From: Plectrocnemia conspersa | Lineage: Eukaryota > Arthropoda > Insecta > Trichoptera > Polycentropodidae | NCBI GenBank assembly: GCA_009617715.1 | Contig: VTFK01000054.1 | Coordinates: forward strand, 682,001 to 746,000 | Direction: 5' to 3' | DNA: 64,000 nucleotides | Shown: positions 13,583 to 25,789 of the stretch, piece by piece | How the letters are laid out: the number at the start of each line of letters is the position of its first letter | How positions within the stretch are numbered: the first letter of the stretch is position 1 | Notes under the pieces: model-generated | Databases searched by the model: none | What the model was told of the DNA's origin: nothing | The model's input: only the letters and a program-made list of their open reading frames with translations | Position numbers and translations under genes: made by a program

Positions 13583-13783
13583 TTATTTTCCACAATTTTG
13601 AACGTATTTCTTAATTATATTTTTATTTTGAAAAATTGAATATATCGTAGACCTGTTTGTATCATACGAACGTCCGATTGAAGCAAAAGATTCACCGCTA
13701 TCAGAACGTCTAATAATTTCCATCTTTGTCTTGAATCGTGTGAAGTTTATGAGTCCTTGATTTATTTTTGTTCGTATCAACAC
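13583..13783 (-). pseudogene. Tigger transposase N-terminal helix-turn-helix fragment
   Basis: The frame includes FKTKMEIIRRSDSGESFASI and GRSYDTNRSTIYSIFQNK, which match the CENP-B/pipsqueak-type helix-turn-helix that starts pogo/Tigger transposases (pattern: lysine-rich lead, SESG-like turn, then STIY). The frame ends shortly after, and the catalytic DDE region is absent. Confidence 0.7.
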
Positions 13784-13896
13784 AAGTTTTTCCGTTTCTC
13801 ACTCGTGTTTATATTTTATTTAATTTAAAAAAAAAATTAAATTTAAAAAAATTGTTTTTTTTTTTAAATGTGCGAAATAGCGAAAAGCCACCTGTA

Positions 13897-16359
13897 CTTT
13901 CTTATGATTTTTTAATTTTTTAAGATTTTTTGAACGAAGTTAAAAGTTTTTTTTAATTCTATTTTTTTTTATTTATAAAAAAGATTTTTTATTAAAATTG
14001 ATTTATTATCAATTATAAAACATTACTGTCTTTTTTAATTTTTGCTGTATTTTCAATTTAATTTTTTAAATACCAGCCATTTTTGATCAGTTCGACTACC
14101 CAACTGAGATTTTTACAAAATATATTTTAAGAAAAAAAATATTTAGTTATAATTAAAACTACTAAAAAAAACAATTTCTATTATATATTGTTTTTTACCT
14201 CTAAACTTTTAATCACCGATTTTTTTAACGCAACTACCAATTTTTAAATTCGCGATTTTAAAACAAGATTGCAGAATGATCTAATCTAATCTAGAATTAT
14301 TATAACTCCGTTTGAAATAATCAACCTCGTTATACTTGTAAAACACCATGTAAACAACTTCATAATTCAATAAAAACACTAACTATAAATTATAATATAT
14401 ATAGTCTGCAAAATACGTAGGCTTCAAAATAAATTTATCGTACATAAAAATGGGTAAGTTACTCCCGATTTTGTTATATTTTCATACAAAAAATGTCATT
14501 AAAAATAGTTTTTGCGACCTACAGTTTGATAAGCGCTGCTTATTTTATTTATAGCATTACACCTGTTAAGTTGCTGCACTAATTATCCAAAGCTGAAATA
14601 TGTTATAAAATAATTAAATTAAAATCGAGTAGTTTGTGCGAAAGGGAGCAAACTATTGTTCGGTGCAGTTTTATCTAAAAAAAATTAGCACAACTGCAAC
14701 TCTAATTAAGTTTTGTTATAGATCATTAGTCAAAAAGATCTAGAAACGATTGATTCACAATTAGTGCTAATATTACATTTTTTATATTTATATTACATCC
14801 ACATTTGCGTATGTTCTTGAATTGCTTTGCTTGAATGCGTAGTTTTGTCCAAATATCTACAAGCTTGACCGCATTTTTGATCGTTCTCTTGGATTTTCCT
14901 CAGTCGAGTCCGCGTTCTAGGAAATTGTCAGATCGTGATGGCCGGAGTGCCGAGTGGGAGGCTGTCAGAGCCGTTTTGTAAAATAAACAAGATCGAGCCC
15001 CGGGGCTAGGTGCGAACCCCCCTCGTTCCTCCGTTTTCGGGAATGCCACACAGGGTGGACGAGTTTTTTTTTCATTCTTTCAAAAACCCACAAAAATGAT
15101 AACCAGTTTGATTAATGCTGCCTGTTCCGTGACCGTTTTAATTAAAGTCTTCCGAGGCTGAGTTACTCGTGTTTTTCTCGAGATCAAATTTGGCGATAAA
15201 TAATATTAAGAGTGAACGAACCGAAAATTATTGTATATTCAACGACGAAACAAACGACCGATTGTCCGTTTACGATTATGAATTTTTGCACATAATTACC
15301 GCGATTGTGGACGAAGCGAAAAAGGTTTACGATCGCTTTCGGAGATCTTAAGTGCCTTGTTGTACCCGCCGGGGTATAAAACCGAATGCACGTTGTTACC
15401 AAACCAATTCGGCCACTTATGATGTGATCGATTTTGATCGGAAGATAACAACTATACATGTGTATTGTGGCTGTGTTTCTCAAAAATTTATTTATTAGAT
15501 ATAAGCGACTTAATAATTACTACGTACAACTGTTTTGCCACAAAAATATAACCCAATTATATATTTTATATTATTTTTTGTTACATATATATTTTTATTT
15601 TGATATAATATGTTATTTATTAATGGCAAAATCTTTTATTAACTATACAACTATACAAAATAAAATTGCAAAACATATATTTAAATAAAAGCTTATGGTG
15701 ATTTCCAAAGTTGTGTCCAATTCTCGTCTCACAAATCTTCTCGATTCCTATTTTTAAGTGCTGGTTTCTATGGCCGAATGAAATCTGAGAATCCACAGAT
15801 CAACGTATTTTGAAGGATTGTAAAGTGGCAAAGGTGGTCCGACGAGTTTGATGAACAAAAGTGCTAAAACTGTATTGATCTTGAATGAAGCTCTTATTGG
15901 GGTAATAATTATAATCATTTTTTACTTGATAAAATAGGAATAGAATTAAAAGCATATATCAAACGCAATATTTTTGCCTTTTCGAGAATGTATTCGCAAA
16001 ATCCACGAATCATTTCTCTTTCGCTTATGGTAGTCTGATTGACATGTTCCTAAATTCTATCCCTCCAAATGTCAACTAAACATCTTCAGGTCCAATATTT
16101 TCAGTCAATGTGAACATATTTTCTATTTAGTATCCTTTTTAAAGTGACTTTCGAATCAATAAGTGGATCATTTTTTGAAAAAAATGGTGATGTGAAATGT
16201 ATAGCAGTCCAAAATCAGGTTAATTTGGTGGGGGGGGGGGGGGGCAAATGAGGGGTACTTGCTCCCCTTTTTAATTTGCTCAAAAAAATGCATGTCAAAA
16301 CAATAAATTTTATTGAAATTAATACATAAAAATTAATTTAATAAAAAAGCAGAAATTAC
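13897..16359. other. spacer with CpG-richer patches and a short unexplained frame
   Basis: A GC-rich patch lies at 14890-15065. At 15169-15351 an open frame (including NDETNDRLSVYDYEFLHI and EAKKVYDRFRRS) has plausible composition but starts with GTG and matches no family I know. Twenty bases past its stop, GGGGTATAAAACCG at about 15371 is a good TATA-box sequence. A 15-base poly-G run is at about 16231. An end motif GCAGAAATTACGCCCCTG is at about 16349-16366. Confidence 0.3.
15371..15377 (+). promoter_or_regulatory. candidate TATA box
   Basis: TATAAAA lies in a GC-rich setting (GGGGTATAAAACCG), the classic insect core-promoter look. No convincing coding start follows within 300 bases, so function is uncertain. 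Confidence 0.25.
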
Positions 16360-18690
16360 GCCCCTGATTCCAAACTGAAAATTCTCAGATAGTACCTCGA
16401 AGAAAATCTAAATCTTGAATCTATCCTAAAATGTTTTTAAAAAATATGTCATTTCAGTGAAATCATATCGAAATACATTTTCACCAGTAGATATATATTT
16501 TTATCAGTAAAATATAATTTATCTGGCAGGTGCAAAAGATATTTAAATGCGATGCCTAAATACATTTACACCAATAAATATATATTTTTATTAGCGAAAA
16601 TTTTTAATAGTGAAATTATATGCTGTTCTAAAATGTGACAGCTGTGAAACGTAAATTTCCTGTTCAAACCCAAACCCAACTTGACTTAATGACAATTTTA
16701 AAACTAATTATAGTTTTAGAACTATCATTGGATCAAACTTAGCTAAATTAACACTCAGGGAGAAATAAGCGAAAGAAGAAATATAGATAGATGTCACCTC
16801 TCGCATATTGCTCCATTGTCTGCATTTCGATATTACACTGTTTTTAAAATATTAGGGCCATCTTTACAAACTATTAATTTTATTGGTCAAAGTATTGGTC
16901 AAAGTGTATTCAAACCGAATTTTGGTCAATAGGAGGGCGCAAAAACAATTATCACTTCTCAGAAGTAAAAAATTCACGTCAAAAGCAATAAAATCGTGTC
17001 GGCGCCGTTGCAGTGAGAACGCTCGATTTTATTGCTTTTGACGTGAATTTTTTACTTCTGAGAAATGATAATTGTTTTTTGCGCTCTCCTATTGATCAAA
17101 ATTTGGTTTAGATATGCTTCATTGGATTTTCACTTAATGTAAGTCGTAATTTTGTTATAAAAAGTCTTATTAATATTAACGCTAGATAATTGAGCGTTTC
17201 CACTGTGACGGCGATGCCATGATTTTATTGCTTTTGACGTGGATTTTTGGATTCTGAGAAGCGATAATAGTTTTTAACATAGTTTTAATTTAATATTTTG
17301 CACTCTCCTGTTAGTCAAAATTTGGTTTAGACATGCTTCATTCGATTTTTACTTATTGTAAGTACTGCAACTGCGCCGGCACGATTTTATTGCTTTTGAC
17401 GTGAATTTTTGACTTCTGAGAAATGATAATTGTTTTTTGCGCTCTTCTATTGGTTAAAATTCGATTTAGATGTACCTCATTCCATTCTCACTAATTATAG
17501 GTCTTAATATTGTTATAAAAAGTATTATTAATATGAACGTTATATAATCGAGACGGCACGATTTTATTGCTTTTGACGTGGAATTTTTGACTTCTCTCTT
17601 TAAGTCGTAGTATTGGTTTATAAGTCTTATTATGAACACTAGATAACTTAGCGTTGCCACTGCGATGGTATGATTTTATTGCTTTTTATATGGATTCTAA
17701 ACATAAACGTCATTGGGGGGGGGCATATGTGATTTGAATCTATTGATTCCTGAAATTTTCTTTACAACATCATGCCAAAGCACAATGCCAAATTATAATG
17801 GAAGGAGTTTTCTCTGTCAGAAATATTTTCACTTTACTTTTACATCGTAACATCACAGCAGCGCCATCGCATGCTACCGAAACTAAATATTTTTTAAATA
17901 TTCTTCTGTCATCACATAAAATCAGGATATTGGAGTAAGGACTCAAATATTCCCTTTACCGTTACGTTTTCGAGTTCGATTAAGTCAATATTTTTTTCTG
18001 TGAATTCATTCCAACACTTTCGATACAGATATTAAAACATTTATAAAAAATGCTTTTAACTCTTTTTTTTCGGTTTCAGAAATAATTTTTAACGTTGTTT
18101 TGTGTGCAGCAGATTTTCTGTGATTGAATTTTTTTCAAAGTGAGCTTAATTGTAACTTCTTATCTTGCACAGAATATGTGTTGGTCCATTCTTTAGAAAT
18201 TTGGATTCTCGTCGTCGTTTCAGTCCCAAAAGTTCCAACATTTCTGCAAGGTGTGCAGTGCAGCCAAGTCTAATTTTGTGTATGTTTCACCATTAATTTT
18301 TGAACAAAAGTTTTTTGGTCTAATGACCAGCAATCCGACCAATCATTTTGAGTTCGGTCTTGCTCCTTAAAATCAGCTTGAGATTATTCAGAATCATCAA
18401 CTTGCACCGATATTTCCATATTTTTGTTATTGTTTTGGACTTTGTTTAGTGGGACCGATACTTGAGAAGTAATTAGTAGTAGTATTCAGTAACAATTGCT
18501 CTTGAAACAGTAAAAAAGGCGCCGGAACGCCGTTCCACCGCGTTACATGACAAAAAAGACCTGCATAACACCAATAATTTTTTTCTGACACAACCAATGT
18601 TAGTGTATATAATTCGGGATGCATAAACGATTATGGTAAATTTTCGTGTCATTATGAAAACTTTACTGTTCATCAATCATCACATATAAA
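16360..18690. mobile_element. 2.3 kb copy A of the hairpin-tip repeat with captured zinc-finger ORF
   Basis: It matches 33012-35432 in opposite orientation. From left to right: an outer arm starting near TCAGTTTGGAATC inverted, the CCAAACCCAACTTGAC block, then tip sequences GATTTTATTGCTTTTGACGT at about 17025, 17222, 17383, 17561 and 17670. Next comes a block with a poly-G run at 17714, and a zinc-finger ORF remnant (minus strand, about 18100-18320). The right end is CGCTCCATTCTC near 18696. Confidence 0.8.
18100..18320 (-). pseudogene. KIAA1586/hAT-type zinc-finger remnant in copy A
   Basis: The minus-strand reading gives CTPCRNVGTFGTETTTRIS, then KEWTNTYSVQDKKLQLSSL followed by KKF and AHKT. 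This is the CxxC...KEW...QLSSLRKKI..H...AHK layout of the TTF-type zinc finger found in KIAA1586-like and hAT transposase proteins. It is broken by stops. Confidence 0.5.
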
Positions 18691-18696
18691 TTATTC

Positions 18697-19689
18697 ACGC
18701 TCCATTCTCAACGCATTAACATACGCTTTCTCTTATTTGTTAACATCTTGTTCTTCAGGTGTGTTTTTGACGGTGTTATAATTTCATGTTGTTTGTATTA
18801 CGTTTTGTTCAATATTTTTTTACATTGTTCATTTTGATATTTGTGAGTGTATAAAATGTATATGCATATATGCATACAACGTAAAAGACTTCGGGTCAAA
18901 TTTTCACGTCTCGCAAGTTCCGCTGCGCCCTATAATCATTCTAAATTATTTATTTATCTTCTCCCATCTGCAATTATCTCCTCAGTACCAAGATCTCGGT
19001 AACGAGCAGTGAAACTGGCTCCGCACCATAATGGTCAGTCTCTCCTTTCTACTGAGACCGATCACAATATATAATTAGATGTGTGGTTTAAAAACAAAGC
19101 TTCTCTTTTAGACACACAAAATCAATTCCAAGCTGCAAATTCGCTTATCTTATCGCCTGAAACCCCCTATGTATATAATGTGTATACAAAAATAATAAAC
19201 ACGACTTTTGGCCACCCCTGATCGCCTCAGGCCGCGTTTCGTCTCTCCACTCGATCGGCTTGTTATTGGTATATTCAAATTATTTAATTTCAAGCCATAA
19301 AACCTGATTGTAGATATAATGTAAATAAATAAATAAGTTATTGCTCGGCTCTATCTTCTCCCTCTCTTTCAAATGACAAGTGTTCCGTAGTGTGTTGACC
19401 TCACGTCGGGAGCTCTATAGAAAATTGTATATCTCAAAGCATAAACGTAAGTTGCAATAAAATGTTTCTTTGAATTTTATTGCGCGGTTATGTGATTTAC
19501 AGTGGTTTAAATTGTGCATTCTCTCGTATTCACAAAAGCTTTATAACAATTTATATATGCGCGTTTTTCTTCCCCGCCACTATTTAATAGTCTTCTACAT
19601 ACGGTTGATCCTTGTTTGAACTACTAATTTAGTACATATTTTCAGTTTTTTACTAGGTTTACACATTGAAGAAAATAATATATTGTCCG
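18697..19689. other. spacer, no gene recognised
   Basis: Moderately AT-rich. ACACGACTTTTGGCCACCCC near 19200 loosely resembles a stretch at about 31780, suggesting an old LTR-type or other repeat, but no terminal repeats or coding frames support it. Confidence 0.3.
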
Positions 19690-20605
19690 TAGGAATTGCA
19701 ATACCGGTATTGGCGTTACAAATTTAAATAACGGTAGTAATATAGTAATATTTTTGTATCAACATACATGAATACATTTGCTTTATCTCAAGCAAATCTA
19801 ACGGTACCTAGCAGTTCGCGGTAATTTTGCTATGTAACAGAGAACCGCGCTATTTTTTATGATAGGGATGGCTGGCGAAGTTAAATCAAAAGCATGTATT
19901 GCATACACGAAATTCTTTCACGGCATATTTTACCCAAATAGTCCTAAAATTCGTGCTAAATATTAGCAATAAGTCTCAATAATTATATTTAAATAAAAAA
20001 AATACACTTTTTCATTGGAAAATAATGCAATATTATTTTTTTCTGTTACCAACTAGACGATATAATTTTCAAGTAAATAACTATGAAAAATATGTTTTTT
20101 TTGTTGTAACAAAATATATGTTTTTTTTTTGTTGTAACAATTAAATATTATTTATTTTTATTACATCATTATTAAAAATTTTAAAACACATGCAAATATA
20201 TTTAAAAATAACAACTAAATATGAAAGCTTTTTATTACATCATATCATTGAGAGTACACAAAAAAAAGTTTCAAATCAAATTTTTCTGGCCCCCGATATA
20301 AAAATTTAGGAGGCATCAGAAGTGATCGATCAATGACGATGTTGTCCTAGATTTACTGTTCCAAAATTTTCATAAATATATTTTTTAGAATTAATGAAAG
20401 TGTTTTAATTAAATAATTTGTAAATAAAATATTAAATATATCGAAACAATATTCGAAGGCTTTGGTTTTGCTAATCAATAAATATGTTGAATCATATGTG
20501 CGGTAAATTATTTTTTCAGTTAATAAATAATGATAATCTTAGTACTAATAATACCGGTATTTTCTGTTTTCTCTCTCGATAATACCGGTATTATTGCAAT
20601 CCCTA
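19690..20605. mobile_element. hAT-like non-autonomous element (ACCGGTATT ends)
   Basis: Ends are TAGGAATTGCAATACCGG at 19690 and, inverted, TAGGGATTGCAATAATACCG ending at 20605. The flanking octamers ATTGTCCG and ATTATACG agree at six of eight bases, consistent with an aged 8-bp duplication. The interior (916 bp) has no coding frame. A truncated relative lies at 3060-3400. Confidence 0.65.
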
Positions 20606-23255
20606 ATTATACGATGCATCAGTCGAACACATGTACATAAATATGTATGTTTAACGCTGAAACTACATCTAGTTCTAAATCTTGAAGGCAGATCTAAAGT
20701 AAATAAACATATATTTAGGTTAGTTTGTATGTGTTAGAAGTTTTATTGAATGTTTTTCTTACAAATAAACAGTGTCGGAATATTTATAGTATATATTTAT
20801 ACTGTTTCGTTTACTAAACGCCGTAATACGATGCTGCCGTTTCAATGTAGATATTATATAAATTCTAAAATTTCAGATATTGTCTGACCCGAAAAAACAT
20901 GAAACGTGTATCCGCTCATTTTTTATTTCGGCAGAATGCGTGGGAGATTTGCAAGTAACCATATCCTCATCAGGAAGGAAACCGACGATAATTACTGCAA
21001 TCTCTGGGTCAGTGGGTGTGATATTTATACACTCGGTTTATGCAATTAGCGTCACGCTAGCCAGATCCTCGCGATTTATGAGCCAGTACTAACTATTAAG
21101 TATAGTGAGAGTACTACAATACCCGAGGGCAGATTCCTCGAGTCATCGTCGCCATCCGTTTCCTATTCGAGTTAGCGATGATCGATTCTTGGAAGACTTG
21201 CTTGACTTCAGGCGAGATGCGCTTGGTTACATTCTTCTAACGAGGAACAACTTTACGGTGCCCATAAACAAATAAACAAGTACGGAGGGTCTCGCCGTTG
21301 GTTGTTGAGGTCAACGATATCGAAATGCCTTCACGAGCGGCGCGAGCTCGGACCTCCTGAAACTCTATTTTTTTTTTCAAGTTTTCATAAAGAATTCCAG
21401 TTCTGTATGAGAAGAATTGCTGCTATGCTTCTTATATTTATTAGGTTCGTTGTCATACTAGTTATAACTGGATAGTTATGTATATGTACTATATTTGTTT
21501 TAAATAAACAGATTGTGATCGTATTAATTATATTTAGCTTCCAGGATGTTCGAGTAGTTGGCATGTCTTATTCATGATTTTTATTCACAGCCTTAATATC
21601 GTTGATTGATGTTTCAATTTGTGATTATTATAATTACAATTCGACTCGATAATTTTAGATCCATTGAAGGGTAAGGTTATAATTTATATTATAGTCCTCT
21701 ACCACACTGAATACCTTATGCATTTAATTGTTTCAACTGCATACAAAAAATATTTATTTAGCCTTTAAAATAATTTTGTGTTTCTAGATACACTCTTCGA
21801 ATCCCTATTTTATTACTTTATTTTTTTGTTATAAATCTGACCACCATTGATAGGCTTCCTTAATGTGTCATGATAGCCATTAAACAAACAATGAGTTGAG
21901 AAGCTGGATGGTTTGCGTAAGAGGAGCATTCTCAAGCGTTGACGTCCTAACCGCAACGGCAAGAATTAGGAACGCGATCTCGACACCTAAAACACTAAAA
22001 CTCGCAGCCGAAAGTCAATGAGCATTGAAAGATTGTCGACACCGTCCCTTAACAACTTTAAAAAGTGCTTCATTAAGTAGGCGCTACGGCAATAATGCGA
22101 TTAATTGTATCCTAACGTTCGTACTTTTTATTAAAGATAAAATAAACTTTGAATTATCTCTAACAACAATCACTACTTCGCTTCACTCTGATTCCAAACA
22201 AAATCTTACACCCCATCACCCCCCCCCCCCAATGATGAAAGTGGCAGACACGAATTTTGTTTTATTAAAAACCTATTGATTATAAATTATAATACACATC
22301 ATTTTTTTTAATTATTTATATAGATGTCACTGATTGTAGTTAATAAATATTATTTGATACTAAATAAAAATAACGTATTTTATCTAGTTGGTACAGACCT
22401 ACTCCGTTGTAACGCATTGGGCTTATGCCTGTTAGGTTACAATAAAATAAAATGAAATCGGCCTTCCTATGCACACTCATCAATCCCTATCTTATTTTAA
22501 AGGTCCAATGAAGTTTTGCTTTTAATATTTGCCTCTGAAAAGATCTCGTCAATGGCTCAAACTTTTTCACACAAAACAAATTATTGTTAATTTTTTTGAC
22601 ACAGTTTAACGTTTATTAATTTTACCACTGCGAAAACAAAAACAAGACTATGATTATTTAAAATTTTCCTTGTTATTGCATAAGTTATTTTAGCTGTCAA
22701 GTAAATATTAAACAAGTATTTTCCTTAATTTATTATTCATTACAAATACAATTTTTCCTGTAGCTAAATTTTATATTTGCAGTTGTGTTAGGCTCTATGC
22801 AGATTTTGCACATGAACATGATTTCTACCCACGGGTAAAAGTATAAAAAATATCTTGTTGGAACACAAAACTAAAATCTTCGAACGTCTCGTGTTTCAAA
22901 ACAAAATACAAAAACTTATCACGAAATTCATAAAATCTGAACGTTAAACGTATGTAAATAGTGGACAAATCTTACTGGTTTGTTTTAAAAGAAAGCGCCC
23001 TTTAATAAATACAGGCAGAAATGATCCGCTCCATTCTCAATGCTCGCAGCATTTCACGAAAATTTGAATAATTATAAAACACAATTTAAACGAATGGCGT
23101 TTCTGCCATGCAATCTCAGATTATACCCCTTTCACATCAAATTTTTTCCTACTTTGGGTTCCATTCCTTTGTTCTTTGCTCACCGTTTTTAATAAAATGG
23201 ATCAGTTTATAGACATCGCACTAGTCTTTTAGTGATTTCTAAGGGACTTGCGATA
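20606..23255. other. spacer with CpG-richer patches
   Basis: GC-richer sequence occurs at about 20880-21360 and 21890-22100. An open frame at 20880-21092 (containing GRKPTIITAISGSVGVIFIH) has no recognisable homology and no splice context that decides it. The remainder is AT-rich with nothing supported. Confidence 0.35.
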
Positions 23256-23519
23256 CAAAATTGCAGTGGCGTAGCTATGGAGGGTTGGGCCGCCCCGGGC
23301 GGCACTTGCTTGGGGGCGGCATATTCGCGATGGGATCGTCTAGTGTGGTTCTTAACCCTGAATGCACTAAAAACATATATAAATCCACGAATAATAACCA
23401 ATTTATTATTTAAAAAAATGCTGATTTTATGAACTTGCGTGTATTGGGGGGGGGGGGGGGTGGCAATTTTAAGGATCGCCCTGGGCGGCACATACCCTAG
23501 CTACGCCACTCCAACATTG
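23256..23519. mobile_element. hAT MITE, second copy of the CAGTGGCGTAGC family
   Basis: The element 23264-23511 shares ends and interior with the copy at 55332. The flanks CAAAATTG and CAACATTG differ at one of eight positions, and the last base of the right end is changed (C for G). It is non-coding and contains a poly-G tract near 23447-23460. Confidence 0.8.
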
Positions 23520-24063
23520 TCATTCGTTTGCTTCCTTGTATGTCCCATTTTCACTGAGTCGTTTTGACGTATTTTGGACAGCGTGACGAAACCATTAATT
23601 CGTTTATTAATGTCGCTTTAACTCAATCCTTTCAAACCAATTACAATTATATTTGTGTTTTTTGTATGTACTGTTGAATAAGTTGACAACTCGAGATGCG
23701 TGACATTTGAAATGACATCAGCGCTTTATGTTGTGAATAAATTATTTCGATTCGCTAATGAACTTTTGAGCATTTCGCATGATGGACGGTTTAGTAACTA
23801 TTTAATCAATTATAATAATAATAAAAAAACCGCTAAAGCAAATAATTTATTTTCCAAATGTCCTAAAAAATTCATATTTTAGACATCGACTTATTCACGT
23901 CTACTACATGAAAATAATATTACTATTATCCTTTTTTAACCTATCAGTCATATGTCAGTTTGGTCTGGGTCTTCGTTCGTTATATATGTTTCATCCACAC
24001 ATATATATATATATATATGTAGCAGTAATACCGCTAACAGCATGATGTTTTTTTCTTCAAAAT

Positions 24064-24860
24064 TTAACACATTGAATATTGGGCATTATTCCTAAAAATG
24101 GAGCCGTGCGGCGGGGATTATTTGCGAAAATTTGGATACAAACTTATTTTTTTTAAAACATCGTAACTCTTTAATTAGTCAACGTTTTAACGTCAAATTT
24201 TAAAAACAGATTCATGATGATCGTTTTTTTGTATTCGCAATGATAAAATCAGTAAACGTCAAACTGTGGATCGCGTACCAATAAAATAAAATATAATTTT
24301 TAGTTTAGAATAGCCAAATATATATATTTTTGAATAAAAACAATAAAGATAATAATAAAATGATGATAAAATACTGTTGTTTATAATAAAAACCGAAAAT
24401 ATCTAATTTTGTGACCTATACAATCAATTCAAAATTTTAACACTTGACGGTCAAGTTACGCAGCGATATTTGCACGACACCCAATTGTCCAATTTCGAGC
24501 AAACGTAAATGGCTAAATGCAATCTTTTATTTTTTATGTATTATTCTTTTATATTTCTGTTATAATTTATGTATTATAATTTTATATAGTATATTTAATA
24601 TAATTAAAAATTATCAGTGATTCTAAACATTTTATAGCGTTAATATTATATATTTACCACTTTTTGTATTTTTACCACACGGTACGCAATGTGTTAAAAT
24701 AATGAAAAACACACACTTACTGTATACTTCGCATCCAATAAAGACTCAAGCCACCAATATGCTTGGATAGTTACACAAATTAATTAAAGTCCTAATTTTC
24801 GCAATAATCCCCGCCGCACGCTCCATTTTTAGGAATAATGCCCGGTATTCAATATGTTGG
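24064..24860. mobile_element. TTAA-type element with about 75-bp inverted ends
   Basis: The left end TTAACACATTGAATATTGGG continues through AAAAATGGAGCCGTGCGGCG. The inverse appears at about 24795-24860 (CCGCCGCACGCTCCATTTTT, ending near TTCAATATG). TTAA is intact on the left and decayed on the right. Non-coding. It overlaps, without nesting, the pair at 24437-25519. Confidence 0.6.
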
Positions 24861-25519
24861 TAATTGAAAACATGTTGAGAACAGTTTATTTACTTTGAAC
24901 AGATCGGGAACATTTCAGGTCTAAATATTATAATATTATAAAATATCACATTTGGGATTGATGAATCTGCATTTATATGCCCACGATACCTCTACATACA
25001 TACCTATATATATAACAGAAAATAATTATAAATAAAAAACATTATATTTTATATTATAAAATTTTGAATTTGATTTACTGTAATTTATTTCTTAGAAAAT
25101 AGTATAAATAAATGAAGGAGTACGAAATAAATAAGCATTTCAAAAATATATTGTAAATAATGCAAAAAGTTGTAAAATAAATTAACGCAATTTAAAGTTG
25201 AGAATCACTGATAATTTTGTTATAATGCTTCGGGTTGATAATATGTACTTAGATATTAGGTCTGGCTCAACATTTCGTTTTTTTATGCTTTTACCTTTGA
25301 ATATTTTGGGTTTTTTGTAATTTTGTAGATAAGAATTTCAAGAAACATATCTCTAAAAAAATTACCATCTTTACCTGAATCAAACCGATAAGGTGAGGTT
25401 TTTCTGCAACATTTTTATAACAGCGTGCGTTTAGCCTAACGGAAACGTTACATTTGTTCGAAATTGGACGGTTGGGTGTCTTGCGAATATCGCCGCGTAA
25501 ATCGACCGTAAAGTGTTAA
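24437..25519. mobile_element. TTAA-flanked piggyBac-like non-autonomous element
   Basis: TTAACACTTGACGGTCAAGT at 24437 is mirrored by a right end whose inverse reads TTAACACTTTACGGTCGATT, ending at 25519. Inside these lie CAGCGATATTTGCACGACAC and its counterpart. Imperfect terminal repeats of about 73 bp and TTAA at both borders fit piggyBac-type MITEs. No transposase. It begins inside the pair at 24064-24860. Confidence 0.65.
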
Positions 25520-25732
25520 AAATTAATTAAATATATTTATATATTATTGATACGTGATTCGCAATTTGGTGTTGAGTGATTTCACTATTTATAATAAATA
25601 ATATGTGAGATAATTCCATAGAAAAAAATTGTATATTTATATGTAAACATACATCTTGAAACGAATTTATTTTACCCGAGTTTTGAGCCTCTGGAATTTA
25701 GAATTTCTACTTTTTTTAACTATTTTTAGTTA

Positions 25733-25772
25733 ATATGATACAAATTTGTGCACACCGTACGCAATGTGTTAA
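25733..25772. mobile_element. TTAA-type right terminus
   Basis: CACACCGTACGCAATGTG followed by TTAA (25769-25772) is nearly identical to the ends at 1-58 and 24672-24697. The matching left end was not identified. Confidence 0.45.
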
Positions 25773-25789
25773 TTTCTCTAGTAAGCCGC

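Larger units (their letters stand above)
12806..13896 (-). mobile_element. Tigger/pogo-like DNA transposon, internally deleted
   Basis: Ends CAGGCGGCCCTCGACTTTCG (12808) and, inverted, CAGGTGGCTTTTCGCTATTT (ending 13894) are flanked by TA on both sides, as for Tc1/mariner/pogo elements. On the minus strand the interior keeps two pieces of a Tigger-type transposase, described separately. The catalytic core is missing, so the copy cannot move itself. Confidence 0.75.
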
